A stretch of DNA of 64,000 nucleotides, taken from NCBI RefSeq assembly GCF_003111685.1, contig NZ_CP022189.1:133501-197500 (forward strand), written 5' to 3'. The number at the start of each line of letters is the position of its first letter. Positions within the stretch are counted from its first letter, which is position 1. A program made the translations under genes and the position numbers. The notes under the pieces were generated by a model, which was given only the letters and a program-made list of their open reading frames with translations, was not told the DNA's origin and did no database searches. This DNA is from Alloyangia pacifica. Its GTDB lineage: Bacteria; Pseudomonadota; Alphaproteobacteria; Rhodobacterales; Rhodobacteraceae. Positions 1-8,723 of the stretch are shown piece by piece.

Positions 1-342
1 CCCGCCCATGTCGTCGCCGCCCTGCGTGGTGGTTGCCTCCAGCGCCATCCTGTCGGACGTGTCGAGATCGCGCACCTCGAGCAGCCCGTCGACGAACATG
101 CGCAGGCCCACCTGCGTCGGCACGCGCCCCGCAGAAACATGCGGGCTGTCGAGCAGCCCGAGGTATTCGAGATCCTGCATCACGTTGCGGATCGTCGCCG
201 CCGAGACTTTCTCGGACAGGCTGCGCGTCAGGGTGCGCGAGCCCACCGGTTCGCCCGTCTCGAGATAGGATTCAACCACGCGGCGGAACACCTCGCGCGA
301 GCGATCGTTCATCTCCTCGAGAAGCCGGTTTCCCTCAGTCAT
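1..342 (-). CDS. hrcA: Heat-inducible transcription repressor HrcA (5' part, cut by window edge)
   Basis: The first 114 codons are present on the minus strand and the rest lies beyond the window. HrcA represses heat-shock operons (groESL, dnaK) by binding CIRCE elements. The visible part starts [20 protein letters not shown] and continues with a winged-helix region carrying the family pattern [11 protein letters not shown], then [13 protein letters not shown] and [16 protein letters not shown]. The start at 342 is an ATG preceded by a purine-rich stretch. It is divergent from rph, and the roughly 115 bp between them must hold both promoters. I saw no CIRCE repeat there. Identification is firm; completeness cannot be judged. 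Confidence 0.93.
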   Translation of the reverse strand, partial: MTEGNRLLEEMNDRSREVFRRVVESYLETGEPVGSRTLTRSLSEKVSAATIRNVMQDLEYLGLLDSPHVSAGRVPTQVGLRMFVDGLLEVRDLDTSDRMALEATTTQGGDDMGG

Positions 343-456
343 GCGCAAACTCCCGCTGTTCAGGGTCATTAAAGGCCCCCTTCCGCAGCCGTCAATCGGG
401 GTTGCGGGACAGCATCAGCCCCAGTATCCCGGCAGCAACCGAGAAGAGAGGCACTC

Positions 457-1167
457 ATGAGACCTTCTGGACGAGATTTAAGCGATATGCGCAGCGTTTC
501 AATCGAAACGGGCGTCACGAAACATGCCGAAGGCTCCTGCCTGATCAAGATGGGCGATACCCACGTGCTGTGCACCGCCACGCTCGAGGACCGCGTGCCG
601 CCCTTCGTGAAGGGCAGCGGCCTTGGCTGGGTGACGGCGGAATACGGCATGCTGCCGCGCTCCACCGGCTCGCGCATGCGCCGCGAGGCAACCGCCGGCA
701 AGCAGGGCGGCCGCACCGTCGAGATCCAGCGCCTGATCGGCCGGTCGCTGCGCGCCGGTGTCGACCGCGTCGCGCTCGGCGAGCGCCAGATCACCATTGA
801 CTGTGACGTGATCCAGGCCGACGGCGGCACCCGCTGCGCGTCGATCACCGGTGGCTGGGTCGCGCTGCGGCTTGCGGTGAACAAGCTGATGAAGACCGGC
901 GCCATCACCACCGACCCGCTGACCCCGGTCGCGGCGGTGAGCTGCGGCATCTACGCCGGCCAGCCGGTTCTGGACCTCGACTATGCCGAGGACAGCGAGG
1001 CAGGCGTCGACGGCAACTTCATTCTGCGCGGCGACGGCCAGTTGATCGAAGTTCAGATGTCGGCAGAGGGCGCGACCTTCAGCCGCGACCAGATGAACAA
1101 GCTGATGGATCTGGCCGAGGCCGGTGTCTCGCAGCTGGTCGAAGCACAGCTGGCGGCCTGCAAATGA
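457..1167 (+). CDS. rph: Ribonuclease PH
   Basis: A phosphorolytic 3'-5' exoribonuclease that trims tRNA 3' ends. It is 236 residues, the usual length (about 237). Typical RNase PH blocks are visible: [19 protein letters not shown] at the N-terminus, [20 protein letters not shown] near residues 65-85, [16 protein letters not shown], and the metal/phosphate-site segment [18 protein letters not shown] near 110-130. The stop codon overlaps the rdgB start (ATGA), so the two are translationally coupled. The start is preceded by an AGAGG ribosome-binding site. The pairing with hrcA and rdgB is common in alphaproteobacteria. Confidence 0.97.
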   Translation: MRPSGRDLSDMRSVSIETGVTKHAEGSCLIKMGDTHVLCTATLEDRVPPFVKGSGLGWVTAEYGMLPRSTGSRMRREATAGKQGGRTVEIQRLIGRSLRAGVDRVALGERQITIDCDVIQADGGTRCASITGGWVALRLAVNKLMKTGAITTDPLTPVAAVSCGIYAGQPVLDLDYAEDSEAGVDGNFILRGDGQLIEVQMSAEGATFSRDQMNKLMDLAEAGVSQLVEAQLAACK

Positions 1168-1787
1168 GCCGGGTGTTCAGCGACAAGAAACTGCTGGTCG
1201 CGACCCATAACACGGGCAAGCTTGAGGAGATCACCGAGCTGCTCGCGCCCTATGGGGTCGAGGTCGTGGGTGCCAAGGAAATGAACCTTCCCGAGCCCGA
1301 GGAAACCGGCACCACCTTTGTCGAGAATGCCCGCATCAAGGCCCATGCCGCCGCCAAGGCCACCGGTCTTCCGGCGCTGGCCGATGACAGCGGCATCTCG
1401 GTTGATGCGCTGGACGGCGCCCCGGGTGTCTATACCGCCGATTGGGCCGAAACCCCCAATGGTCGAGACTTCATCATGGCGATGGGCAAGACCCATGACG
1501 CCCTGCTGAAGACCGGCGCCGACCAGCCCTGGACCGCGCGCTTCAACTGCACGCTGGTGCTTGCCTGGCCCGATGGCACCGACGCCGTCTTCCCCGGCGT
1601 GATGGAGGGCAAGGTCGTCTGGCCGATGCGCGGCGACAATGGCCACGGCTACGACCCGATCTTCCAGCCTGAGGGCTTTGACATCACCTTTGCCGAGATG
1701 ACCAGCGACGAGAAGAACCGCATCAGCCACCGCGCCGATGCCTTCGCCAAGTTCGTGAAGGGCTGCTTTGCCAGGGACGATGCCTGA
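1164..1787 (+). CDS. rdgB: XTP/dITP diphosphatase (RdgB/HAM1 family)
   Basis: Hydrolyses non-canonical purine triphosphates (ITP, dITP, XTP) to monophosphates and so cleans the nucleotide pool. It is 207 residues. The N-terminal signature [14 protein letters not shown] (nucleotide phosphate binding), the central [20 protein letters not shown] and the C-terminal [10 protein letters not shown] and [10 protein letters not shown] are all HAM1 hallmarks. It overlaps rph by 4 bp and hemW by 8 bp, so rph-rdgB-hemW looks like one operon. Confidence 0.97.
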   Translation: MSRVFSDKKLLVATHNTGKLEEITELLAPYGVEVVGAKEMNLPEPEETGTTFVENARIKAHAAAKATGLPALADDSGISVDALDGAPGVYTADWAETPNGRDFIMAMGKTHDALLKTGADQPWTARFNCTLVLAWPDGTDAVFPGVMEGKVVWPMRGDNGHGYDPIFQPEGFDITFAEMTSDEKNRISHRADAFAKFVKGCFARDDA

Positions 1788-2937
1788 GACGTGGCGTGAA
1801 GGAGGCTTCGGCCTCTACGTGCATTGGCCTTTCTGCGAGGCCAAATGCCCCTACTGCGACTTCAACAGCCATGTCGTTCGGTCGATCGACCAGACCCGCT
1901 GGGCAGACGCACTCAGCTCCGAGGTCCGCCGTTACGGCGAGATGACCTCGGGGCGCATCCTCAACTCCATCTACTTCGGCGGGGGCACCCCCTCTCTCAT
2001 GGAGCCCGCGACGGTGCAGGCCGTTCTGGACGCCGCGAAAGAGCATTGGACCTGGGCCAATGACATCGAGATCACGCTCGAGGCGAACCCGCGTTCCGTC
2101 GAGGTTTCGAAGTTCGAGGGCTTCCGCGAAGCCGGTGTAAACAGGGTCTCCATGGGCATTCAGAGCCTGCGGCCGGATGATCTGCGCCAGCTCGGACGGC
2201 TGCATGACGTGGGTGAGGCCATCGCCGCGCTAGAGACCGCGAAGTCCGTTTTCGAAAGGGTCAATTTCGATCTGATCTACGCGCGCGAGAACCAGACCCT
2301 GCAAGGCTGGGAAACCGAGCTGCGCGAGGCCCTCGATCTCGCCGCCGACCACCTGTCGCTTTACCAGCTGACCATCGAGGAAGGCACGATGTTCTGGGAA
2401 CGCGCGCAGCGCGGACAGATGAAGAAACTGCCCGACGAGGATCTCGCCGCGGACATGTTCCTCGCCACGCAGGAAATCACTTCAAAAGCGGGCTATGCGC
2501 CTTACGAAGTGTCGAACCACGCCCTGCCCGGCGCGCAGTCGCGGCACAATCTCGTCTATTGGCGCGGCGGCGATTACGTCGGCGTTGGCCCCGGTGCCCA
2601 CGGGCGTGTCACGGTGAACGCCACGCGCCACGCGACCGAGGCCTGGAAAATGCCCGGCGCTTGGATCGAAAAGGCCGAAGCCGGACGCGCGGACAGTGTT
2701 TTCGACCCTCTATCTACTGAGGACATCATGACAGAATTTGTCATGATGGGTCTGCGCCTGAGTGAAGGGATCTCCCTCTCGCGCCTTGCCGAGATCTCGC
2801 CCAAGCCCCTGCCCGCGCACAAGCTGACCGAGCTTCGGCAACTGGGCCTGATCTGGCGCGAAGGCGACCTCATCGGCGCTACGACCGAGGGCCGACTGGT
2901 GCTCAACGGCGTGATCTCAGAGCTTCTGACCAACTGA
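1780..2937 (+). CDS. hemW: Radical SAM heme chaperone HemW (formerly HemN-like)
   Basis: A radical SAM protein of the HemN-like clade, thought to insert heme into respiratory proteins rather than to oxidise coproporphyrinogen. The cluster-binding CX3CX2C motif is seen as CEAKCPYCDF near residues 20-29, followed by YFGGGTPSLM (SAM binding) and the family segment NRVSMGIQSLRPDDLRQLGR. The C-terminal HemN domain is present (SNHALPGAQSRHNLVYWRGG). I chose the ATG at 1780 (385 residues) rather than an in-frame TTG at 1768. It is the last gene of the rph-rdgB-hemW group and converges on parB. Confidence 0.94.
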   Translation: MPETWREGGFGLYVHWPFCEAKCPYCDFNSHVVRSIDQTRWADALSSEVRRYGEMTSGRILNSIYFGGGTPSLMEPATVQAVLDAAKEHWTWANDIEITLEANPRSVEVSKFEGFREAGVNRVSMGIQSLRPDDLRQLGRLHDVGEAIAALETAKSVFERVNFDLIYARENQTLQGWETELREALDLAADHLSLYQLTIEEGTMFWERAQRGQMKKLPDEDLAADMFLATQEITSKAGYAPYEVSNHALPGAQSRHNLVYWRGGDYVGVGPGAHGRVTVNATRHATEAWKMPGAWIEKAEAGRADSVFDPLSTEDIMTEFVMMGLRLSEGISLSRLAEISPKPLPAHKLTELRQLGLIWREGDLIGATTEGRLVLNGVISELLTN

Positions 2938-2945
2938 CGCCTCGC

Positions 2946-2961
2946 CGTTTCATGTGAAACG
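2946..2961. promoter_or_regulatory. Degenerate parS-like site
   Basis: The 16-mer CGTTTCATGTGAAACG matches the parS consensus TGTTTCACGTGAAACA at 13 of 16 positions and lies just after the hemW stop. It could be a weak ParB site beside the parAB genes or a decayed one. Binding is unproven. Confidence 0.45.
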
Positions 2962-3180
2962 TTACCCACAGGATCCGGCCGGATCCTGTGGAGATCTCTC
3001 GGCGTCTTCAGGCACGGAAAACAACAAGGCCGAGCCACTTCGGGCTCGGCCTTCATTTCTGAACCAGATCCAACGGATCCGGTCAGATCTCGTGAACAAA
3101 CGCGCCGCCTGAGACCTACGCTTTTTGCTTCATGTGAAGACTCTCGAGATCCTTCCACAGGATCTTGTGGAGAGATCTCT
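2962..3180. repeat. GATC-rich intergenic region with a 26-bp perfect palindrome and three GATC triplets
   Basis: The gap between the convergent hemW and parB genes holds nine GATC tetramers in about 205 bp, where roughly one is expected. They fall in three groups: 2972/2982/2993, 3067/3076/3086 and 3148/3161/3174, with 9-13 bp between members. The first group lies in a perfect palindrome at 2966-2991 whose arms read CCACAGGATCCGG. A near-palindrome of the same type (CCACAGGATCTTGTGG) is at 3155-3170. TTACCCACA at 2962-2970 is one base off a DnaA box. The same kind of triplets recur in the 10.2-10.5 kb gap. Function unknown. Confidence 0.7.
3026..3053. terminator. Hairpin terminator between convergent hemW and parB
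   Basis: An 11-bp perfect stem (AAGGCCGAGCC / GGCTCGGCCTT) with a six-base loop. The flanks are A-rich on the left and only moderately T-rich on the right, so it may serve both strands. Confidence 0.7.
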
Positions 3181-4088
3181 CAGCGCGCGGCGCTCAGGAT
3201 GGCACAGAGCTTGTCCAGTTCCTCGAAGCTCTCATAGCTGACCACAAGCTTCCCGCTCTCCGCCCCCGGGGCGTTCTGGATCGCGACCTTCATCCCGAGC
3301 GCTGCCGAGAGATCCCCCTCGAGCGCCCGCGTGTCCGCGTCCTTCTGCGGCCCGCCAAAGCCATTCAGGCCCTGTTTCGGGGCTTTCTGTGTCTGCGGCT
3401 TGGCGAGCTGCTCCGCCTGGCGAACCGACAGCTTGCGCCGAACGATCTCTTTCGCGAGCTCTTCGGGATTCTCCGAGGTGATCAAGGTGCGCGCGTGGCC
3501 CGCGGTCAGCTCGCCGTCGACGACCATCGACTGTACCGACTCCGGCAGGTTCAGCAGTCGCAGCAGGTTCGCAATATGGCTCCGGCTCTTCCCCAGCGCC
3601 TCGGCGATCTTTTCCTGGGTATGGCCAAAGCGGCTCATCAACTGCTTGTAGCCCGCCGCCTCTTCGATGGCGTTGAGATCCGCGCGCTGGATGTTCTCGA
3701 TGATCGCGACCTCGAGCACCTCGATGTCGTCGAATTCGCGAACCAGCGCCGGCACCTCGTGCAGCTGCGCCATCTGCGCGGCGCGCCAACGGCGCTCGCC
3801 CGCGACGATCTCGAACTCACCCTCGGCGCCGGGCCGCGGTCGCACGATGATCGGCTGGATGATCCCCTTGGCCCGGATCGATTCCGAGAGCTCGTTCAGC
3901 TGATCCGGCGTGAAGGTCCGGCGCGGCTGGTCCTTGTTCGGGAAAAGCTTCTCGATCGGAATCATCCGATCGGGCTGGCGCGGCGACGCCTCTTCCTCGG
4001 GGATCACCGCGGGCCGCACATCCACATCCGACATCAGAGCCGACAGCCCTCGCCCGAGTCCCCGACGCATTTCGCGCTTCTCTGCCAT
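3180..4088 (-). CDS. parB: Chromosome partitioning protein ParB
   Basis: A CTP-dependent DNA clamp that loads at parS sites and spreads, organising the origin region for segregation. It is 302 residues. The N-terminal ParB/Srx domain has the CTP-binding box GERRWRAA near residue 97 and ENIQRADLN near 131. The parS-reading helix-turn-helix is near residues 155-182 (EKIAEALGKSRSHIANLLRL). The C-terminal dimerisation segment follows. It lies 27 bp downstream of parA in the same direction, as the last gene of the rho-mnmE-mnmG-rsmG-parA-parB series. Two perfect parS sites lie within 4 kb. Confidence 0.97.
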   Translation of the reverse strand: MAEKREMRRGLGRGLSALMSDVDVRPAVIPEEEASPRQPDRMIPIEKLFPNKDQPRRTFTPDQLNELSESIRAKGIIQPIIVRPRPGAEGEFEIVAGERRWRAAQMAQLHEVPALVREFDDIEVLEVAIIENIQRADLNAIEEAAGYKQLMSRFGHTQEKIAEALGKSRSHIANLLRLLNLPESVQSMVVDGELTAGHARTLITSENPEELAKEIVRRKLSVRQAEQLAKPQTQKAPKQGLNGFGGPQKDADTRALEGDLSAALGMKVAIQNAPGAESGKLVVSYESFEELDKLCAILSAAR

Positions 4089-4115
4089 AACTGCCCTCTC
4101 GTCTCGAATTTTCTC

Positions 4116-4925
4116 TTATGCCGCCATCTGCGCATTGTTGCGCAGCAGCTCGTCGGCGAGCGCCCGATAGGCCAGCGCGCCCTTGGAATTCGTGTCATAG
4201 GTCAGCACCGGGCAGGCATAGGACGGCGCCTCGCTGACCCTCACGTTGCGCGGGATCACCGTGTTGAACACCAGATCGCCGAGGTTGGCGCGCGCATCTT
4301 CCTCGACCATGCGCGACAGGTTGTTGCGCGCGTCGAACATGGTCAACACCACGCCCTCAATCCGCAGCTCGGGGTTGGCGCTTTGGCGCACTTCGCGGAT
4401 CGTCAACATCAGCTGCGACAGACCCTCCAGCGCGAAAAACTCGCTCTGAAGCGGCACCAGGATCGAATGCGCGGCAACCATCGCGTTGACCGTCAGCAGG
4501 TTGAGCGACGGCGGGCAGTCGATCAGGATGAAGTCGAACCCGAACTGAGCCATCTCGGCCTGCCGCAGCGCGTCATGCAGCAGGAAGCTGCGCTTCTCGT
4601 TCGCCACCAGCTCGATATCGGCCGAGGCGAGGTCCACCGTCGCGGGGATCAGCCTCAGATTGGCGGTTTCGGTTTCGAGGATCATGTCCGACAGCGGCGC
4701 ATCCTCGAGCAGAAGCTCGTAGGCGGTGTATTCCCGCGCCTCAGGCTCGATCCCAAGCCCCGTCGACGAGTTCCCCTGCGGGTCAAGATCGACGATCAAC
4801 ACTTTCAGACCGCGCTCTGCAAGCGCCGCGCCGAGGTTGATCGTGGTCGTGGTCTTGCCAACGCCCCCCTTCTGGTTGGCAATGGCAACGATCTTGGCCG
4901 CGCCGGGCCGGAAGGTATCAGACAT
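4116..4925 (-). CDS. parA: Chromosome partitioning ATPase ParA
   Basis: A Walker-type ATPase that binds DNA non-specifically and moves ParB-parS complexes. It is 269 residues. The deviant Walker A motif [13 protein letters not shown] is at residues 19-31 with the signature lysine. The Walker A' segment [17 protein letters not shown] follows, then [11 protein letters not shown] (Walker B). The start overlaps the rsmG stop by 8 bp, so the genes are probably translationally coupled. Confidence 0.97.
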   Translation of the reverse strand: MSDTFRPGAAKIVAIANQKGGVGKTTTTINLGAALAERGLKVLIVDLDPQGNSSTGLGIEPEAREYTAYELLLEDAPLSDMILETETANLRLIPATVDLASADIELVANEKRSFLLHDALRQAEMAQFGFDFILIDCPPSLNLLTVNAMVAAHSILVPLQSEFFALEGLSQLMLTIREVRQSANPELRIEGVVLTMFDARNNLSRMVEEDARANLGDLVFNTVIPRNVRVSEAPSYACPVLTYDTNSKGALAYRALADELLRNNAQMAA

Positions 4926-5538
4926 GAGTCAGAGCTCCGATTTGCAAGACAACCGCGTGAGGATCCGTAAGACTAGTATGCCGTTCCAGATCAAACTGCC
5001 ACATCTTGCGTGCCTCTGCGATTTCTTTTTCGGCTTGGGCCCCCTTGGGAAAGAGTGCGCTGCCAGTCTTGCACATATGGCGGTCGGCAAAGCCAAGAAG
5101 TTTGTCGAGCGAAGCCAGCGCGCGGGCGCTCAGCAGATCCGCGCCAAGCGGAGCAATTTCGTCGATTCTGCGGGCCTCGACGGTGGCCTCGACTCCCGTT
5201 TCGCGAAGAACGGTGCGCAGGAAAGCGCATTTCCTCTGATCGCTCTCGACCAGTGTCACCGTCATTCCAGGTGCGAACTCATCGCGGAGGATGGCGATGA
5301 CCAGTCCAGGAAAGCCGCCACCAGCGCCCAAGTCCGCCCAGTGCTGGGGATATTCCTGTGGAATACCCCAGATTTGCGCGGAATCCACGATGTGCCGCGT
5401 CCAGGCTTCCGCCAAGGTTGACGGCGAGACGAGGTTGATCTTGGGGTTCCACTTCTTCAGAAGATCCGTGTAGTGGTCGAGGCGGTCCCATGTTTCACGT
5501 GAAACACTGAGCCCGCCCCCAAGGTCCAATTCCCTCAT
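4918..5538 (-). CDS. rsmG: 16S rRNA (guanine-527 N7)-methyltransferase RsmG (GidB)
   Basis: Methylates G527 of 16S rRNA using SAM. It is 206 residues. The SAM-binding glycine loop [12 protein letters not shown] is near residues 69-80, and [10 protein letters not shown] and [12 protein letters not shown] are typical later motifs. Codons 11-16 (SVSRET) are written by a perfect parS palindrome. The start overlaps the mnmG stop by 4 bp. The mnmG-rsmG-parAB order is a conserved origin-proximal arrangement. Confidence 0.96.
   Translation of the reverse strand: MRELDLGGGLSVSRETWDRLDHYTDLLKKWNPKINLVSPSTLAEAWTRHIVDSAQIWGIPQEYPQHWADLGAGGGFPGLVIAILRDEFAPGMTVTLVESDQRKCAFLRTVLRETGVEATVEARRIDEIAPLGADLLSARALASLDKLLGFADRHMCKTGSALFPKGAQAEKEIAEARKMWQFDLERHTSLTDPHAVVLQIGALTHV
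5491..5506. promoter_or_regulatory. parS centromere site 1 (inside rsmG)
   Basis: A perfect 16-bp palindrome, TGTTTCACGTGAAACA, identical to the widely conserved parS consensus bound by ParB. It lies within the rsmG coding region, about 0.6 kb from the parA start. Confidence 0.93.
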
Positions 5539-7412
5539 GCGCTACGCGCCTTGTCGTTCCGACGCAACCGGATGAGCAGGAGCGAGAGGGCTGCAGGTGT
5601 CATCCCGTCAACTTTCGCCGCTTGCGCCAGGGTGGAGGGCTTCGCGCGCGCCAGCTTCTGTTTCAGCTCGGTCGAAAGGCCTTCGATGGTCGAAAAATCG
5701 AAGTCCGTCGGGACCTGGTAGGTCTCATCCCGTTTCAACGCTTCCACATCGCGCTTTTGCCGGTCAATGTAGTTGGCGTAGAGGGCATCCTTTGCAAGCT
5801 GCTCGCCGATTTCTCCATTTATCGCCGATAGATCCGGCACATGCGCGCGCAGGAACTCCATCGAAATATCCGGGTACGAGAGGAGCTGGAACAAGCTGCG
5901 TCGCGCGCCGTCTGCATTCATCTTAAGCCCCAGATCAGCCAACTCACGCGGGGTCATGGTGATTTCAGTCAGCAGCCCCCTACCCTCTTCGAGCTTTTCA
6001 GCCTTCTCCAGGAAAGCCACCTTGCGCTCTTGCGAGACACAACCAAGCTGCATCGCCATGGGCGTCAGACGTTGGTCGGCATTGTCCGCGCGGAGCGAGA
6101 GGCGGAACTCTGCCCGCGATGTGAACATGCGATAGGGCTCCGTCACCCCGCGAGACGTGAGATCGTCAATCATCACGCCGATGTAGCTTTCGGCGCGACT
6201 GAAGGTGATTTCGTCCCGACCAAGGCTCTGCGCAGCCGCGTTCAGGCCCGCAACCAATCCCTGGGCTGCGGCCTCCTCGTAGCCCGTGGTGCCGTTGATC
6301 TGCCCTGCGAGGTAGAGCCCCGAGCAGGATTTGACCGAAAGCCGCAGATCAAGCGCCCGGGGATCGACGAAATCATACTCGATGGCGTATCCAGGCTGAA
6401 GGATCCTTGCCTCTTCGAGACCGACGATGGAGTGGACATAGGCCTCCTGAACGTCTTCAGGCAGCGACGTCGAGATCCCGTTTGGATAGACCGTGTGGTC
6501 GTCAAGTCCCTCTGGTTCAAGGAAAATCTGATGAGATTCCTTATCCGCGAAGCGCACGATCTTATCCTCGATCGACGGGCAGTAGCGCGGGCCAATCCCT
6601 TCGATATGGCCACCATACATGGCGGACCGCGAAAGATTGTCACGGATCAGCTCGTGCGTGCGCGCGTTTGTATGGGTGATCCCGCAGGATATTTGCCGCA
6701 CGAAGGGCGTCTTCGACAGAAACGAGAACATCGCCGGATCATCGTCACCGGGCTGGCTGTCGAGACGATCCCAATCGATCGTTCGGCCGTCGAGACGCGG
6801 CGGTGTTCCAGTCTTCAGACGACCCAGCGGCAACGCCATTTCATCTAGACGCTCAGCCAATTTTACGGCCGGCTTGTCGCCCATGCGGCCGCCGGGACGC
6901 TTCTGATCGCCAATGTGGATAACACCGCGCAGAAACGTGCCCGTGGTCAGCACCACGGCGCCGGATTTGAGCTCGGATCCGTCCGCAAGGGCGACGCCTT
7001 GAACGAGATCCCCCGTCTTCAGCAGATCCGTGACCTCCCCTTCCACAATGGAAAGGTTCGGTGCGGCTTCCATCTCGCGCAGCATGGCGTCGCGGTAGAG
7101 CTTCCTGTCGGCCTGGGTACGCGGCCCCTGGACCGCCGGGCCTTTGCGGCGGTTCAAAAGACGGAACTGGATGCCAGCTCGGTCAGCGACGCGGCCCATC
7201 ACGCCATCCATGGCGTCGATTTCGCGCACCAAATGGCCTTTTCCGAGGCCGCCGATGGCCGGATTGCACGACATGACCCCAATCCCGCCTCGGGTCAGGG
7301 TGACAAGCGCCGTCTTTGCGCCCATTCGCGCCGAAGCCGCGGCGGCCTCGGTGCCTGCATGTCCGCCGCCAACGACGACGACGTCGAAATCGAGTTGTTT
7401 CACGTGAAACAC
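5535..7412 (-). CDS. mnmG: tRNA uridine-5-carboxymethylaminomethyl modification enzyme MnmG (GidA)
   Basis: FAD protein that works with MnmE to form cmnm5U34 at the wobble position of certain tRNAs. It is 625 residues. The FAD dinucleotide fold [10 protein letters not shown] is near residues 14-23. Conserved motifs [20 protein letters not shown] and [15 protein letters not shown] are present. The C-terminal helical MnmE/tRNA-binding domain is seen ([24 protein letters not shown]). The start codon is GTG at 7412 and the first codons (MFHVKQ) overlap a parS palindrome. It follows mnmE by 3 bp. Confidence 0.97.
   Translation of the reverse strand: MFHVKQLDFDVVVVGGGHAGTEAAAASARMGAKTALVTLTRGGIGVMSCNPAIGGLGKGHLVREIDAMDGVMGRVADRAGIQFRLLNRRKGPAVQGPRTQADRKLYRDAMLREMEAAPNLSIVEGEVTDLLKTGDLVQGVALADGSELKSGAVVLTTGTFLRGVIHIGDQKRPGGRMGDKPAVKLAERLDEMALPLGRLKTGTPPRLDGRTIDWDRLDSQPGDDDPAMFSFLSKTPFVRQISCGITHTNARTHELIRDNLSRSAMYGGHIEGIGPRYCPSIEDKIVRFADKESHQIFLEPEGLDDHTVYPNGISTSLPEDVQEAYVHSIVGLEEARILQPGYAIEYDFVDPRALDLRLSVKSCSGLYLAGQINGTTGYEEAAAQGLVAGLNAAAQSLGRDEITFSRAESYIGVMIDDLTSRGVTEPYRMFTSRAEFRLSLRADNADQRLTPMAMQLGCVSQERKVAFLEKAEKLEEGRGLLTEITMTPRELADLGLKMNADGARRSLFQLLSYPDISMEFLRAHVPDLSAINGEIGEQLAKDALYANYIDRQKRDVEALKRDETYQVPTDFDFSTIEGLSTELKQKLARAKPSTLAQAAKVDGMTPAALSLLLIRLRRNDKARSA
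7396..7411. promoter_or_regulatory. parS centromere site 2 (at the mnmG start)
   Basis: A second perfect TGTTTCACGTGAAACA, overlapping the GTG start and first five codons of mnmG. ParB bound here could also obstruct translation-coupled transcription into mnmG. Confidence 0.93.
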
Positions 7413-7415
7413 TCC

Positions 7416-8699
7416 TTACTTACCCAGGCAGAAGCTCGAGAAGATCTTGTCCAGCAGATTTTCCACATCGACGCGGCCGATCAAGGCCTCGAGGCGTCGA
7501 ATCGCGACCCGGACTTCCTCTGCAGCGATATCGTACCGCTCGGGTCCGAAATCAAGCAATTCCAGCGCGGTTTTGAGCGCATCGGCACCTTCTTGGAAGG
7601 CAATTCGATGTCGCTCCCGCGTCGCGAGGCCGCTGGATTGAACGCGCTCGGAAAGCGTGGCGCCAATCTCGGAAATCAGCGCCTCGATCCCCTGCCCGGT
7701 GGCCGCGGAAATCGCCTGCGCGTCGCCGGACAGATCTCCCTTGGAGCGGCGGACGATGTCGGCCTTGCGCGGAACGACGTCCAGCATCTCGTCGGCCTCC
7801 AAAAGGAAGACCCGCAGATCCGCCAGTTCGGCGCGATCGCGGGCGCGCTGAATGCCGATTTTCTCGACCGGATCTGCCGCCTCGCGCAACCCCGCCGTAT
7901 CAAGGAGCGTCACCGGGAGGCCGGCAATTTCCATGCGGACTTCGATGACATCACGGGTCGTGCCCGCATGTTCCGAGGTTATCGCAGCGTCACGTCCCGC
8001 CAAGGCATTGAGAAGAGTTGATTTTCCGACATTCGGTCGCCCAATGATCGCGACCTCGAAGCCGGATCTGATACGTTCCGCAGCGTCAACGCCCGCGAGC
8101 CCACGCTCGAGTTCGCCTTTCACCTTGATCAGCGCCGAGCGCACATCGTCGCTGACGTCGACCGGCACCTCTTCATCGGCGAAATCTATCGTCACCTCGA
8201 GCAGAGAGGCCGCGAAGATCAGTTCCTCGCGCCAGAACTCGACCTTCTGGCCGAGGGCACCGGCGAAAATGGTCATCGCCTGGGTCCGCTGGCTTTCTGT
8301 TTCGGCCTCAATTAGATCCGCCAGCGCCTCGACCTGGGTCAGATCCAACCGGTCGTGTTCCAGCGCCCGGCGCGTGAATTCGCCCGGTTCAGCCTGGCGA
8401 ACCCCCTCTATGGCGGCAAGTTCACGAAGAACCGCTCGCAGGATGGCGATGCTGCCGTGCAGGTGAAACTCGACGACCTGCTCGCCGGTGAAACTCTTGC
8501 CTGCCTCGAAGGTCAGCACCAGCGCTTCGTCGAGCACTTGCCCTGCCCCGTCGGTCAGCTTGCGCAGCGCGCTGCGGCGCGGCGCTGGCACATCGCCGCA
8601 AAGACGAGAACAGGCGTCCCATGCCGAGGGTCCGGAAACCCTCACCACGGAAACGCCTGCTTTGCCGACCGCGCTGGCAAGTGCGAAGATCGTATCCAT
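7416..8699 (-). CDS. mnmE: tRNA modification GTPase MnmE (TrmE)
   Basis: A dimeric GTPase that partners MnmG in wobble-uridine modification. It is 427 residues. The N-terminal tetrahydrofolate-binding domain comes first. The G domain has G1 GRPNVGKST near residues 220-228, then TTRDVIE and the G3-type LLDTAGLREA. The C-terminus ends in CLGK, the usual C-x-G-K motif with the catalytic cysteine. A strong AAGGAGG site precedes the ATG at 8699. It lies 24 bp after rho on the same strand. Confidence 0.97.
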   Translation of the reverse strand: MDTIFALASAVGKAGVSVVRVSGPSAWDACSRLCGDVPAPRRSALRKLTDGAGQVLDEALVLTFEAGKSFTGEQVVEFHLHGSIAILRAVLRELAAIEGVRQAEPGEFTRRALEHDRLDLTQVEALADLIEAETESQRTQAMTIFAGALGQKVEFWREELIFAASLLEVTIDFADEEVPVDVSDDVRSALIKVKGELERGLAGVDAAERIRSGFEVAIIGRPNVGKSTLLNALAGRDAAITSEHAGTTRDVIEVRMEIAGLPVTLLDTAGLREAADPVEKIGIQRARDRAELADLRVFLLEADEMLDVVPRKADIVRRSKGDLSGDAQAISAATGQGIEALISEIGATLSERVQSSGLATRERHRIAFQEGADALKTALELLDFGPERYDIAAEEVRVAIRRLEALIGRVDVENLLDKIFSSFCLGK

Positions 8700-8723
8700 C
8701 CCCGCCTCCTTTGCGGTTTATGT

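Noticed and set aside
2574..3158. 194-codon minus-strand frame covering the hemW end and the GATC-rich gap
   Set aside because: It starts at GTG without a good ribosome-binding site and runs through a terminator hairpin and palindrome. Not protein-like.
3165..4970. 601-codon plus-strand open frame across parB and parA
   Set aside because: Antisense shadow of two strongly conserved genes. Arg/Leu/His-rich composition with no domain, as expected in high-G+C DNA.
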